From Tipula vernalis (Eukaryota > Arthropoda > Insecta > Diptera > Tipulidae), in assembly GCA_958295665.1 (NCBI GenBank), contig OY282558.1:182940015-183004014 (forward strand): DNA of 64,000 bases, given 5' to 3'. A model generated the notes under the pieces. That model was not told the origin of the DNA. It did not search any database and saw nothing but the letters and a program-made list of their open reading frames with translations. Shown here one piece after another: positions 1 to 11,100 of this stretch. Position 1 is the stretch's first letter, and each line of letters starts with the position of its first letter. A program made the position numbers and the translations under genes.

Positions 1-409
1 CTCAAAAGATTACCACTACGAGCACAAAAAGTATTGGCACCGACAGCCGAAACATTATCCGCAACCAAGCTAGCAGAGCTCGGTGACCGCGTGCTAGAGA
101 CAAGCAAACAAGCGTCATGGCCTTAGCACTACCACCGGTACAGTCACACACTACGCACGAAACCAGCATGTCTCCGCTAATAAGCGAGATTTTGCGACAA
201 CTATACGTCATGGACTGCGCTTCGCAAAGGAATCGCTCACCGAGCAACTCGCGTGCAATTCAACGGCCAAGAAGAAACGCCACTCCATCCAGACAAACCA
301 CAAAGGCAAGCGTAGGCTCAATGAAGCTGCACGTAATTGCAAACCTCTCAGGCCTTCTTGTCCGAACTGGAGTGAATTCAAATCAAAAAAACTAAATAAA
401 CCATCGCAT

Positions 410-808
410 ATGGCGACTTGCGACCGTGAAACAGTAAATTGTCGCCTCAAGATATATGATCCTCTAACCAACCAACCTATCTCTTCGACACGGGCGCCGA
501 CATTTCTATTATACCAATCAACTTCTAGTGATCGAGAGAATCACAACCCAGAATTCATCCTACAGGCGTCGAACGGGACGGTAGTCAAAATGTTTGGAAG
601 GCGACTGCTAAATTTAGACCTGGGACTACGAAGGAAATTTACATGGATATTCAACATCGTGGACATCATCATGCCAATCATATGCGCGGAGTTTGTTAAC
701 CAGTCAGGGCTACTGGTCGACATACAACGTAATCGATTACTCGACCCGCTTACATCAATTTGCACAATAACCAGTAAAACGTACAATGCAGTACCACCGA
801 ATAGGTAA
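410..808 (+). pseudogene. Retropepsin-like protease remnant of the CsRn1-like element
   Basis: A protease active-site motif LFDTGADISIIP is read at 481-516 in frame 1. The downstream part of the domain (ASNGTVVKMFGRRLLNLDLGLRR through IICAEFVNQSGLLVDIQRNRLLD, about 565-750) is in frame 2, so there is a frameshift between the active site and the flap region. The wording after the shift is typical of CsRn1-like gypsy elements, where this block bridges protease and RT. The domain cannot be translated in one frame, so it is dead. The 132-residue open frame itself has no independent meaning. Confidence 0.75.
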
Positions 809-1119
809 TTGCCACAAATAGCGTGGACGATCGAGTGATGCTACTATTAAGAAAATTCAAAGAAATTACATGCGACTCGCAAATAATGAAATCCGTGAAG
901 CATTAAATGACCACATCATAGCACGTGACCTACCAATCTACGCAAAACCAAGAAGACTCGTCAAAAGGTATTCGATCTACCCACCACAGTGAAACAAGTT
1001 CGTCGATTTTTAGGTATGCTAAATTTCTAGGGCCTTATTGTGTTGCAGCATAGGAACGAAGGTGAAAGCAACACACACAAAACAGCATTGGAGCCACTCC
1101 AATTCTACTCCAAAAATAC

Positions 1120-1395
1120 AGCGCATATGATCGGGAGCTCTTGGCCGCTACGATGGTCAAGCGTTTTCGACATATGTTAGCAAGTCGCGAATTCACACTT
1201 TTCACGGACCACAAGCCATTAATATACGCGTTACTTTTGCGGCAATTTCGCTATCTCGACTTTATCGCCAAGTTCACCACAAACGTACAACATATCTGCG
1301 GTTGTGATAATGTGGTTGCTGACACTCTGTCTCGAGCCGAAAAATTGGCAGAAACCGTATCAATCGGTTTTGTTCTAATCTCCGATGCGCAGTAG
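1120..1395 (+). pseudogene. RNase H domain remnant of the CsRn1-like element
   Basis: The frame at 1123-1395 reads YDRELLAATMVKRFRHMLAS, then FTLFTDHKPLIYAL, FRYLDFIAKFTTNVQHICG and DNVVADTLSRAE. These are the classic RNase H blocks of a Ty3/gypsy pol, including the TDHKPL motif and the closing VADTLSR signature. About 15 residues normally present between YALL and RQFRYLDF are missing. Upstream (1030-1110) a shortened stretch matches the start of the domain. This is the best preserved block of the element. Confidence 0.8.
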
Positions 1396-1935
1396 ATGGA
1401 CGACGAAGTAAGGGATCTAGTGGAATCACACACGGAACTGCGATTCACAGAAATTCTCGTCGCGTTCCACGAGAAATATACGCCCGTACATCCCAGCTAA
1501 ATTCCGGAAGATAGTGTTCGAAGCAGTGCATAACCTGTCACATTCAGGCGTGCTTCCTTCAATAAAAGCCATGACTCAGCAAATTGTATGGAAAGACATA
1601 AAGGGAGATGTAAAAAGGATGGTGTAAACCATCCTAAATGCAACGGATTAAATGCAACGTATCCATTGACAGGCTGAAACCATGCTTCACTGAAGCCGTC
1701 CAGAATAATGGACCGCCAGATGGCACAATAACACTTCGAAACACAGCCGCAACACATGACACCGATACACCATCGGACAGTAAATCATTGTTACAAACAG
1801 CCGATGATCGACCACGCACAACTAAGATTCGGTTCAATTTGGACGAACAAACACCAGGAGCAGCAACAACAGAACACATTGGAATTAAAGAGGCTTTGTC
1901 TTGCATTTATGCTGAGAATAAAATTGATTAAATAC

Positions 1936-2280
1936 TTCCCTTATCACGCCTAATTTTCACTGATCTTAATAATAATAATGAAGAATTTGTCACCTTATTA
2001 ATTATACGGAATTAATACAGAATGATGGATTTACAAGAATTTCAGAAACTATTGATAATAAATTAGACGAACTTGTCAATAAAAACAAAACTTGTAACTA
2101 GTCGGTAACTTATATTCAAATGGTATCCATTTTAAAAGATTTTTGGAATTTACACCCACACTCTTGAAATGATGATTCCATTTTTTCAGGCATGCATTTG
2201 TCGAAGGGTATTTTACTGCTAGACGTTCAGATTATTGTTTTACGGGGGAAGTTTCATCAAAACTTGATTTGTATAACTTT
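1936..2280. other. AT-rich stretch without recognisable gene
   Basis: No protein-like reading frame, LTR or RNA gene was recognised. It could hold the degraded 3' untranslated region and LTR of the preceding gypsy element, but no matching second LTR is in the window to prove that. Confidence 0.5.
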
Positions 2281-2289
2281 TAATTGCAA

Positions 2290-2690
2290 ATTAAATTTAA
2301 AACGGAATATTTCAAAATGGAATATGACACAAGGTAAACTATGGCCAATTTCAAAACGGCGTATGGCAAACTTCAACATATGGTATACTATGGCATATTT
2401 TCATGGCAAAAGTGCATTGCCGTGAAAAGTTAAGTAAATTGAATAATAGTTCATATTACACATTCTGCGTGCACAAATTAAATTAAAATAGAAAGCATTC
2501 ACTAGTTATCTATAAACCAATAAAACGATTTTGAGAAATTTTCTAGATACGCGGTTATGCAGCTTTGCGTGGTACGTTGTGGCATAAGGTACACTATGGC
2601 ATATTTCGAAACGGCATATTTTAGTATACTATAGCATAAGGTACATGACGGCATATTTTAATATGCCACATGATACATTATGGCGATTAT
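2290..2690 (+). repeat. Degenerate tandem repeat with the core TGGCATATTT / AAACGGCATA
   Basis: The core wording recurs at about 2310-2410 (ACTATGGCCAATTTCAAAAC, ACTATGGCATATTTTCATGG) and again at 2580-2690 (GGTACACTATGGCATATTTC, CATGACGGCATATTTTAATA). A reverse-complement array of the same words lies at 8240-8375. The repeat is imperfect and the unit is roughly 20-25 bases. It is dispersed, not a gene; the short open frames over it are accidental. Confidence 0.6.
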
Positions 2691-2694
2691 GATG

Positions 2695-2975
2695 AAATTC
2701 GATATTTACGATGAAAATGGGATTCTAAAAAGGATTTTAGTGGAAGTTCTGGAATATGGCCAATTATTATGGAACTTGGCAGTTTCTCAACAGATTATGA
2801 AGAAATTCAACAAATACGATGCAAATGGTATTCTAAAATGAGTTTTAGATGAAATTCTAGAATATGGCCAATAATGATGAAACTCGCCAATTTCTGAACC
2901 GATTATGATAAAATCTAACAAGTGCGAAGAAAATAGGATTCTAAAATGGTTTCAGTAGTCATCTGAAAAAAATCA
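2695..2975 (+). repeat. 108-base tandem repeat, first array (about 2.5 units)
   Basis: The block GGATTCTAAAA...TTTTAG.TGAAGTTCTGGAATATGGCCAAT...GATGGAACTTG..AATTTCTTAACCGATTATGATGAAATTC recurs. Landmark 'GATTCTAAAA'-type starts lie at 2719, 2827 and 2935, exactly 108 bases apart. Related arrays lie at 3195-3400, 29210-29485 and, inverted, at 32485-32665. No coding potential was seen. The identity of the family is unknown to me. Confidence 0.75.
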
Positions 2976-3194
2976 ACACGCTTAATATAATTTTCCTTCA
3001 CTTAATGCTAAAAAATATTGGTAATGAAGATATAATCGGGAAGTATTTGATATCTATAATTTTTAATTTTAATTTAAATCTAGAAATAGCGAATTTATTC
3101 AAGGATTTTTTATTATTTTCCTAATGATTTCTTTTCGAACCACTAGTATGAACTCGTTAATAAGTATTTTAAAAAAAATTCTAATCGATATTCG

Positions 3195-3400
3195 ACGAAA
3201 ATAGAATTTTAAAATGGGGTTTAGATAAAATTCTAGAATACGGTCAATTAGGATGGAACTTGGCTGTTTCTTAACCGATTATTATAAAGTTCGCCAAGTG
3301 CAATGGAAATGCGATCTTAAAATTATTTCTAGATGAAGTTCTGGAATAAGTTAAATTAATCTGGAATTTGACTATTTCTTAACCGATTATGGCGAAATCG
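3195..3400 (+). repeat. 108-base tandem repeat, second array (about 2 units)
   Basis: Two copies of the same unit as at 2695-2975, with landmarks at 3203 and 3311 (again 108 bases). They contain the recognisable TTCTAGAATACGGTCAATTA and GATGGAACTTGGCTGTTTCT wording. The two arrays are separated by about 220 bases of unrelated AT-rich sequence. Confidence 0.7.
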
Positions 3401-3575
3401 ATTCTCTTAATAGAATTTGCCTTCACTTAACGGATTTTCCTTTAAACCTTCATCTAACAGAATTTCCCTTCAATTAGTAGAATTATGCTTTATTTACTTA
3501 AATTTTCCTTCACCTATTGGAATTTTTCTTCAGTTATCAAGATTTTCTTTCGCTTAACAGCATTTTCCTTCTGTT
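3396..3575 (+). repeat. Minisatellite of about 20 bases, roughly eight degenerate copies
   Basis: Units of the form AGAATTTTCCTTCACTTAAC follow one another (GAATTTGCCTTCACTTAAC, GGATTTTCC..., AGAATTTCCCTTCAATTAG, AATTTTTCTTCAGTTATC, AGATTTTCTTTCGCTTAAC, AGCATTTTCCTTCTGTTAT). A single related unit sits at about 2989-3008. Unit lengths vary from 19 to 27 bases. Confidence 0.6.
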
Positions 3576-5990
3576 ATTAAATACGTGAAAACCCTTTAGC
3601 TTTTTCGTTCTGTCGTATCGTTTACAGGTTATTTTTATTAAATACAATTATTTGCAAATAGATGAAACAAATTATCTACGAACATCAATAATTAGCGAGG
3701 TAATTAGCTATTTTCCTTATTAATTCGCCGATTTTTTATTCTATATTTGTAATAATTGTTTTTATGGCCTTCTCTAAGTGTTATTTTGTTTACGAAGATA
3801 CATAAGTATGTCGGGATCCCCAGATTTTAATTTTAATTTTTGTTATTTTTGTACCAAACTAATTTAGTATAGCAGATGTTTTATTGCACCTATGTTTTTA
3901 GTTAGTAGCCGCTTTCCAGTTTTATAGTTATTTAAAAAAAAAAAAAAAAAATGTTGAAGAACAGCAGAAACACCCAATGATAGTAAAATTTATTTGGTAA
4001 CTGAGTATTATTTTTGAAATAAAACCAATCGTGAATTGCTATTGTTGGGTTTTTAAATCTCCGTTGTAATAAATTATTTAAGCAAATAAAAACGGAAATT
4101 GTCGGAAATCTTTATTCAATTTTGAATGTAGGGTGTAAAATTACTCAATTAGTTAATAAAGAAATTTGGAGCCATAATAATTTATTAAACGTAATAAACA
4201 ATAGATCAGGTTTAATGTCAAGTTTTCTTAAACCGCAAGAGCTACCATCTTTCGGAAAACTCCGAAGGCATAAGCAACTTTCACATAATGCCACTAGGTG
4301 TCACTAAATATTTGCTGTCAAAAATTGTATGATTTTTTTTGTGTGCATTTTGTAAACATAAGCAAACATATTTTCGTGTTATAAAAGTGATTATGATAAT
4401 TAAATTGATTTTGAGAAGTTTTTACGTCCTTTTCAAAAACGTCAGTAATATTTTTTTTTGATTGTGTAGTGACATCTATTGGCAAACACTATGTAGTTTT
4501 TCTTTGATCGTACTGCCTCTTTCGGAAAACTTCATCTATAGGTCATGTTTTTTGAAAGGGAGCAGATCGAGTGAAAGTAGTATAATGGTAAATACATTTG
4601 TCGCTTGTTCTCCTTACTAAAGTAAAACGAAACTACTTCACGTTTTTCAAAAGGTGGCAGTACTAAACGACACCAATGCTAAACTCTTCATTTATATGTA
4701 TCGTACCTTTCTTTTTCAAATACAAAAATGGACACAACCGATAAACTAAGTATTAATATTATTATATATAATTATTTAAACAAATATTTATAAATAACTC
4801 AAACAAAATAAAATTGTTATTAAATTATTTTAGAAAATATTAAAAAGGAATTAATGCGAGAGGGGCCAAAACAACTGGAACAAAACATTTACTACGATTC
4901 CTAATAATTTATTAAATCGTAAAAAACACTAACATAGTCAAAAAAATACCTTTATAAAATAATTTGACAGCATTATTGTAATGTCGAATTCTTTTTGCTT
5001 TTTCAAATCAGTGTAAATTTTGTGGTGTGAAAAGTACATGAAAAAAATATTGATGTTGTTTTTTGTTTGTATTGGTAATAATAACACCATAGAGGTATAA
5101 ATACTAAAGAGAAGAAATAAACAAACTTCAAGCATCGAAAATTCTGTGCGAGAAAGAGAAGGACTAAAATATATTAGGGCGGTATTTAGAATTTTATTCA
5201 ATAGATTAGAATAAAGTGGGTTGCTTAAAATAATTTTAAAGTTTAAAAAAGATTTAAATTTTAGATGCAAATACACTTATAATTATTTTTAAATTCAACA
5301 TTTTTAGTAAAATTAATTTTATTATTAAAAATAACATTTCTAAAAAATCGTCATTATTTTACACTTTTAGTGCGGACCTCGTAAAAATAATTGTAAACAA
5401 ATCGTAAGGAGCACAACAACAACAACAATATTTGTTTTTTGATAATTATAATTTGTTGTGAGTATTGTTACGACATTTTCTGATTGTACACTTCATTTTT
5501 CATAAATTTATTTTAATAGTTTATCACAAATAATAATTAATTATATTATTTTTTTTAATTGTTTTGTTTTATTTGATAATTTTTAATTTTCACGAAACTA
5601 CGCACAACCACTTTTAACAACAATAAAAACTAAATAATTTGTTTACATAAAAGAAAGTGCAACCATAGATTATTCGTAAGGACCTATATATATCCGTCCT
5701 TTTCCAACGGTGCACGTTAGAAATAGAAGATTTTATAAGGGAATAAACTTTGTTTCTTATCTATAGTACTATAAATCTATGAATAACACATTTTACGTTT
5801 AGAAAATCAAGTTGAACATGTGGAAGTAACTATATTTCCAGACAGTTTGGAACGTAAAATGTTTTCTATTTTATTTATAAATATAAGATAAAGTCCATAT
5901 ACAGCTTCTAAAGCAAATACATGGAGAAAAATAAATATTAGCCAAGAAACGGTTATTCAAATGCAAAAACTCTACATCGACAATTAATTG
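3576..5990. other. AT-rich non-coding stretch
   Basis: No recognisable gene. It holds an A18 run near 3932-3949, a short AAC microsatellite at about 5408-5425, and a pair of inverted words: TGCCACTAGGTGTCACTA (4289-4306) against TAGTGACATCTATTGGCA (4467-4484). Related words recur near 6417-6480. Open frames here (for example on the minus strand at 4938-5276) have no protein-like character. Confidence 0.5.
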
Positions 5991-5999
5991 ACAACTTTA

Positions 6000-6256
6000 A
6001 ATTGACCGACCAAACGGCTCAGCTGTTAAAGCTGCGGCGTTTGGATTGGAAGATACCGGGTTCTCGAATCACCCTGTTGAGATTGCAGAATCAAAGGCCG
6101 ACCCACCTTTCACGTTAGCACTATAGCCGTACGTCCTCTATTTGGCTGCTACTGCGTAAAGTAGGAAGGTAAAAGTGAACCGCGAAAAGTTGGAAGTGCC
6201 TTGAGCCCCAGAACAGATTGCATAGATTAAAACGAAAAAAAAAATAAAAAATTTTA
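6000..6256 (+). mobile_element. tRNA-derived SINE
   Basis: A tRNA-like head carries an RNA polymerase III A-box-like block (GGCTCAGCTGTTAAAGC, 6016-6032) and, 26 bases later, a B-box-like block (GGGTTCTCGAATCACC, 6058-6073). The B-box has extra bases relative to GGTTCGAANCC. A GC-richer body follows, which stands out from the AT-rich surroundings, and the element ends in an A-rich tail (about 6227-6250). This is the classical SINE layout. A second head with the same A/B spacing is at 37626-37760, but its body differs. The first tRNA arm is too altered for a functional tRNA. Confidence 0.65.
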
Positions 6257-6626
6257 ATTGACGTTTCTATCTTTGTTGGTGTTAGTAGCAGAGTTGAAAT
6301 TTATGAAAAATTGTGCATTTCATAAAATTGATCTACAACACCGCTTTCAATGTACATCATTTTTTTTTATGTTTTTGGGTGAAAAGAATTCGACATACGA
6401 AAAATTATCAGTAGTAGTGACATCTAGCTTCAAGAATACTTTCTATTTTATTAGTAGTGACAACTAGTGGCATCATCTGAAAGGTCATGTTTTCTAGCAT
6501 ATGGCACCGTTCGTGAAAGTAGTATTTTCTTGACAGTTTGACATTTTGTCTATAGAAATAAAATAAAAAATATTCGTAATAAACTTTCAAAAAATCTCAT
6601 TTAATTTTTGTAACTTAAATAAAGAA

Positions 6627-6670
6627 ATGGTAACGTTGGGCGCCATTTATGGTAACGTTGGGCGCCATTT
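6627..6670. repeat. 22-base perfect tandem duplication with primer-site-like sequence on the minus strand
   Basis: ATGGTAACGTTGGGCGCCATTT occurs twice head to tail (6627-6648 and 6649-6670). On the minus strand each copy contains TGGCGCCCAACGTT, the start of a tRNA-Lys-type retroviral primer-binding site. No LTR was recognised next to it, so this is either a retroelement scar or chance. Confidence 0.55.
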
Positions 6671-6869
6671 AAGTAAGTTATGCTTTTTAAATGACAATTA
6701 TAGGCAAACCAAATTAGTTTGTACGGTTCGCGGAAACAATCCGGGCAGAGCATGTGAAATTTACATCAATCTCTTATTGAAAATCAGTCCATTTAATTAA
6801 TTTCAGTATGCCTTCATAGTTTCTACCATTCACAGAACAAAATTTAACAACTGTTAAATGTTTTTTATA

Positions 6870-8072
6870 AAGGGTGTCCCGAAATTAATGCGAGACTTGA
6901 ATTTGCCGCCATTTGTGCAGTAAATTGGAAAATAAAAATGGAGCGTTACATGGTACAACAACGTGTTTTTATTATTGAACAATATCTCAAAAATAATGAA
7001 AGTTTGTTGGCCACAGTTCGAAAATTTCATATAAAATATGGTAGGAATAGTGTTTTAACTTCGTCAACTGTGAAGAGATTAATTGAAAAATTCAGGGAGA
7101 CTGGATCAGTTAGAGACGCTAAAAAGACTGGTCGTTCAAAAACAAGCCATTCAAATGTCAATATCGAAGCAGTGCGTGAGAGTGTTGGTGAAAATCCCAG
7201 AACATCAATTCGGCGTCGTGGACAAGAATTGCAAATTTCAAGAAGCTTCTTACAGTGTATACTCACAAAATATTTGTGTCTCCTTGCTTACAAAATTCAA
7301 TTAATACAACTGAAGCCTAATGACCATGCACAGCGAAGAGAGTTCTTTGAATGGATTATTGAACATCAACAAGTGGACGCTGATTTTTCGATCAAAATCA
7401 TCCTAAGCGATGAAGCACATTTTCACCTTGATGGCTTTGTTAATCGCAAAAAAAGGCCGTGTTTGCGGCTCGGAGAACCCACATGTGATTGTCGCAAAAT
7501 AAATGAATCCACAACGTGTCTCTGTTTGGTGCGGATTTTGGGCTGGATGCATTATTGGACCATACTTTTTGAAAACGAGGCTGGTCAAGCAGTGACTGTT
7601 ACTGGTGCTCGATATTGCGACATGATAACACAGTTCTTTCTGCCGAAATTGGATGATATTGATGTGGCCAATATATTATTTAGACAAGACGGTGCCACAT
7701 GCCACACAGCCCGTGAAACAATTCAATTACTGCATGAAACATTTCCTGGTCATGTACTCTCTCGTTTCGGTGATCAGAATTGGGCCCCTAGATCGTGCGA
7801 TTTAACATCATTCGATTTCTTTTCATGGGGTTATTTGAAGTCAAAGGTCAACAAGCCTACAACCACCCGTGCATTACAGGAGGAAATTAAACGCTGCATC
7901 AACGAAATTCAGCCACATTTATGCAGAATGGTCATGGAAAATTTCCACAAAAGTGTGCGTATATGCCAGCAAAGTCGAATCCTATGTACTTTATGATTCA
8001 ATAAAAAAATAACAATCTAAAGATTAAAAACTGTGTTTTCTATTTAATTCAAATCTTGCGTTAATTTTAAAG
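6870..8072 (+). mobile_element. Mariner-type DNA transposon, copy 1 (right end damaged)
   Basis: The left terminal repeat starts after a TA at about 6868-6869 and reads AAGGGTGTCCCGAAATTAAT. The right end at 8046-8068 has the complementary wording (AATTCAAATCTTGCGTTAAT) but loses the last ten or so bases where GGGACACC should be. The deleted copy at 48072-48476 keeps that right end (TTAATTTTGGGACAC), which confirms the family terminus. Target preference TA and a DUF4817-type transposase place it in the IS630-Tc1-mariner superfamily. Confidence 0.8.
6938..7996 (+). pseudogene. Mariner-type transposase, open over 352 codons but with two compensating frameshifts
   Basis: The start ATG at 6938 opens a helix-turn-helix N-terminus of the DUF4817 kind (MERYMVQQRVFIIEQYLKN...). 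The catalytic domain shows the first acidic residue in ILSDEAHFHL (residue about 160), the second in FRQDGATCHTA (about 253) and the third in PRSCDL. By my count 36 residues lie between the second and third. The block between about 7448 and 7570 is in the wrong frame: an extra base in the A7 run and a missing T near 7570 enclose about 40 unrelated residues where element F reads IWANHNPRVIVEKP...IIGPYFF. The C-terminus also lacks the GGHLPDV ending found at 48.3 kb. The protein is therefore very unlikely to work although the frame is open. Confidence 0.8.
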
Positions 8073-8239
8073 AAAGCATTTACAACGTAACCAATTGCAT
8101 TGCCGAAAGCGAATTGATCTCCTGTAATCAATCGGATTTTATGTGCCCGTGTTCGTTGTAATTCAAATGGATACATTCTGATAATATAGGTTTGGAAATT
8201 AAAAAATATTAAACGTTTTAAATTTATAATTTGCCAAAT

Positions 8240-8375
8240 CATACATGCCCTAATGTACCATATGCCCTTTTGAAATATGCCATAGTGTAACATATGCTGT
8301 AGTGTACCGTATGCCGTTTTGAAATATGCCGTTTTGTCATATTCCGTAATGAAATGTGCCGTATCGACCGGGACA
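8240..8375 (-). repeat. Inverted copy of the TGGCATATTT-type repeat
   Basis: Read on the minus strand this has ACGGAATATGACAAAACGGC, ATATTTCAAAACGGCATACG and ACACTATGGCATATTTC, clearly the same family as 2290-2690. The two arrays even give the same accidental peptide words (FKTAYG.LQHM..YGIF) in one frame, because the nucleotide units align. Confidence 0.6.
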
Positions 8376-8399
8376 CTTTTTAATTTCCAATTAATACCT

Positions 8400-11095
8400 T
8401 GAAAATCTTCCAAGATTAGCCATAAGAAAATTAAAGAACTCACTCTCAAGCTTGTCACGTTTAGCGGCGGCCCTTTTTTATTACAAACAAATTTACGTAT
8501 TTCGAACAAAGCGGCAATTTTTGAAGTATCAGATTCAAAAATTTATTTTAGATTTGACACCCGAGCTGTAGGTTCCTTGATTTTGTAATTTTACGGTCTA
8601 ACAAGAGTCCACTAACAAAGATCAAATCATATGGGACGTTCATGACTTATACAAATTTGGAAGATGATGAAAATCAAATTTTGACTAAAAACAATTTTTG
8701 GCCAAATTCTCTTAGCTCCCATAAAACATTTGCAGTATTTTCCTAAACCTGGCGACAATAAATCGGAGGTGGCCCCCGCCAGCAGACTAAAATATTTAAA
8801 AATTTTAAATTTCGCTATCGTAAGCGAAAATTGCACGTTTCAATTTAGGCTCGTGATGTAATTGCTGCAAACGTTTCCTCATTATTAAAATCAAGACCAT
8901 TATTAGTATAACATATTAGACTTGATATTAACTTACAATACAATGAAATAGGCATATTTCCAGTTATGTGATGGAATAATTAACCTAAAGCAAAAAAAAA
9001 CAAAAAATATGCATAATTCTTAGCGGCAATTAATATTTTTGTTGTTACAAAAAAAGACAACTACACTAAACAATTTATTTATAGTTTACACTAATCAATG
9101 TTTAGCTGATAACGCATAAATATTAAGTTATGTAATGTTCTCCGGAATTTTTTTTTTATTTGTTTATTGGGCAGAATTTTAATTTCAGTTTCAGAGAATA
9201 CTGCTGAAACAGCATCATCGCTTGGCTGCGATATGTTTTTGTAGCTCCATACTCACGAGAGCCTGAACAAAGCCATGTGGACTGTTCAAGTTCATGTAAA
9301 GAAGCAAAAAAACTTAGAAAGTAAACTTGTATACAAAACTCTTTTAAAATATAAAAGTAATTGAAAGAATTAAAAAAAAAAAAAAAAAAATTCAATTAGC
9401 ATACATACGAGTAAATTGGTTGTGCATTAGTCATTTCTGTTATTATTAATGAATTAAAGATCTTTTTGGAAAATTTAACGATATAATAAAGAGAATATTG
9501 AAGGTTAACTTGAATTTCATCATATTATTTATTATTTAACAAACAGTTAACACCGAAATACAACTCACTATCACTACTAATTTCTGTGTATCACCACCAC
9601 CTTAACTATGCACGCATCACTTGTGTCAACCTCAACTTTTAGCGGATCAATCCACCAAAAAATGTACAAGCGACCAATAAACATTTTTTTTTTAAGCGTA
9701 AATTATACGAATAAATTTTATTTATTTTTATTTTTATTCGTTTCGAAAATAAATTTGTTTAATTATTTCGTACAATAATATTGCAAGCATATCACGTACA
9801 TATGTGAATATGTTATAAAGAAAATAAAAATGCTGATAAATTGAATTTGTACAGAATATATTCCTTCGACGCTTATTTATAAATTTGTTGATCTGATTAA
9901 CTTACACATTGTTTCCATTTTTTATAGTTCACTTGTGTATTAATTAGCACGTTACAAAAAAAAAAAAAAAAAAAATTAAATCACAACTTTTTTATTAATA
10001 GACCTGTGTATATCACATATAAATACAACGGTCATTAACGAATAATAAAATCCACTTTACAAAATTTTTGAGATGAGTACATATGATTCAATTGATGTTA
10101 AGTTTCAAACTGTGTGTGATTAAGTTCCGTTCCGTTTTTTTTTTCCTATTATTTATTTGGTTTTTTTTTTGCTTTTTTTTTGTTTCGCCGTTAATTCGAC
10201 GTCATATGTACATCATGGCAGATAATCGTCTGTGTAATAAACATAAATAATATTTATAAACAAATATGAGAAATATGTAGATAGATGACGACGGTACTTG
10301 TTTATGTAAGTATGAATGAATGACATTAGTTGCGTGTTGGAGCGTGTAATAAAGTGGAAGTTGAGTTGAAATAAAAGTTATCAATCAGTAATCTTTTGTT
10401 TTGGTTATGATGCAAGAGATACCAATTTAATAATTATTCCTCGTCTAAAATAATTTTAAGTTGCTTTGTGGGAATTTCAATGAAATCATATTACGTGCGG
10501 TTATATTTATTATCAACAGGCGCCTCCGCTTAGATTATTAATTAAATTTCAATAGACAACTGACTTTTGACAATTATGGTTGAAAAGAAGTCCACACTTA
10601 TTTGAAATTATTACTGTGTTGATTTAGTGACGTCATTAAATTATCTGAATAAAGATATTTAGCTCCAAGAGTTGGATCTCATCCAGCTTTTATAGTAACC
10701 ATATAGGTTAGGTACAATGTTTATTTTTTGAGATGTAAATATCTGTGAGCGGCAATATAAATTGATAAAGTTTTATCAAAATTCAAATACCAAATTAAAG
10801 TGATAAGAATTGTATCATTGCTTATTAGATAATATTTATTTCCGAAGAAAGGCGCAAATGTATTTCATTATTTTGTATATTTAATTAACATACTCATACT
10901 TGCAAACCGGTTTATATTTGTTTTAGAAAATTATTGTTTGCTTTGCATTTTAATGTTATTTACCAATGCGATTAGTGCAAGTTCACATGATACCCACATT
11001 TTAGCTATTTGGGCGAATGCTAATTGGGAACAATCATCCCAACTAGAGATGGCAATGCACTAAGTATGTATTGAAATGAACTGTGTAATATTATA
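8400..11095. other. AT-rich non-coding stretch
   Basis: No gene recognised. Homopolymer A runs occur near 9373-9390 and 9956-9976, and T runs near 10136-10143 and 10160-10168. Open frames on either strand are low-complexity. Nothing resembling an LTR or terminal repeat was found before 11101. Confidence 0.5.
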
Positions 11096-11100
11096 CATAT

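Larger units (their letters stand above)
1..1935 (+). pseudogene. Degenerate Ty3/gypsy retrotransposon, CsRn1-like, entering from the left edge
   Basis: The order gag tail, protease, RNase H, integrase zinc finger, integrase C-terminus is seen on the plus strand, as in Ty3/gypsy pol. Positions 1-115 read like the end of a CsRn1-type gag (LKRLPLRAQKVLAP...). The reverse transcriptase core is missing: at about 960-970 the text jumps from a protease-RT linker (DLPIYAKPRRLV) to the tether after RT (TTVKQVRRFLGML, 985-1023). The integrase DDE core is also missing: a zinc-finger-like stretch around 1515-1625 is followed almost at once by the terminal VSIDRLKP motif (1668-1691). Several frameshifts and stops separate the parts. 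No LTR was recognised. Assignment to the CsRn1 clade is from recognised motif wording and is an inference. Confidence 0.8.

Noticed and set aside
6004..6075. Functional tRNA gene
   Set aside because: A- and B-box-like words are present but the acceptor and anticodon arms do not fold and the B-box has extra bases; a SINE head fits better.
8024..8509. 161-codon open frame on the minus strand
   Set aside because: It spans the end of the mariner-type copy and the inverted TGGCATATTT repeat; the peptide words come from the repeat and match an equally accidental frame at 2.3 kb.
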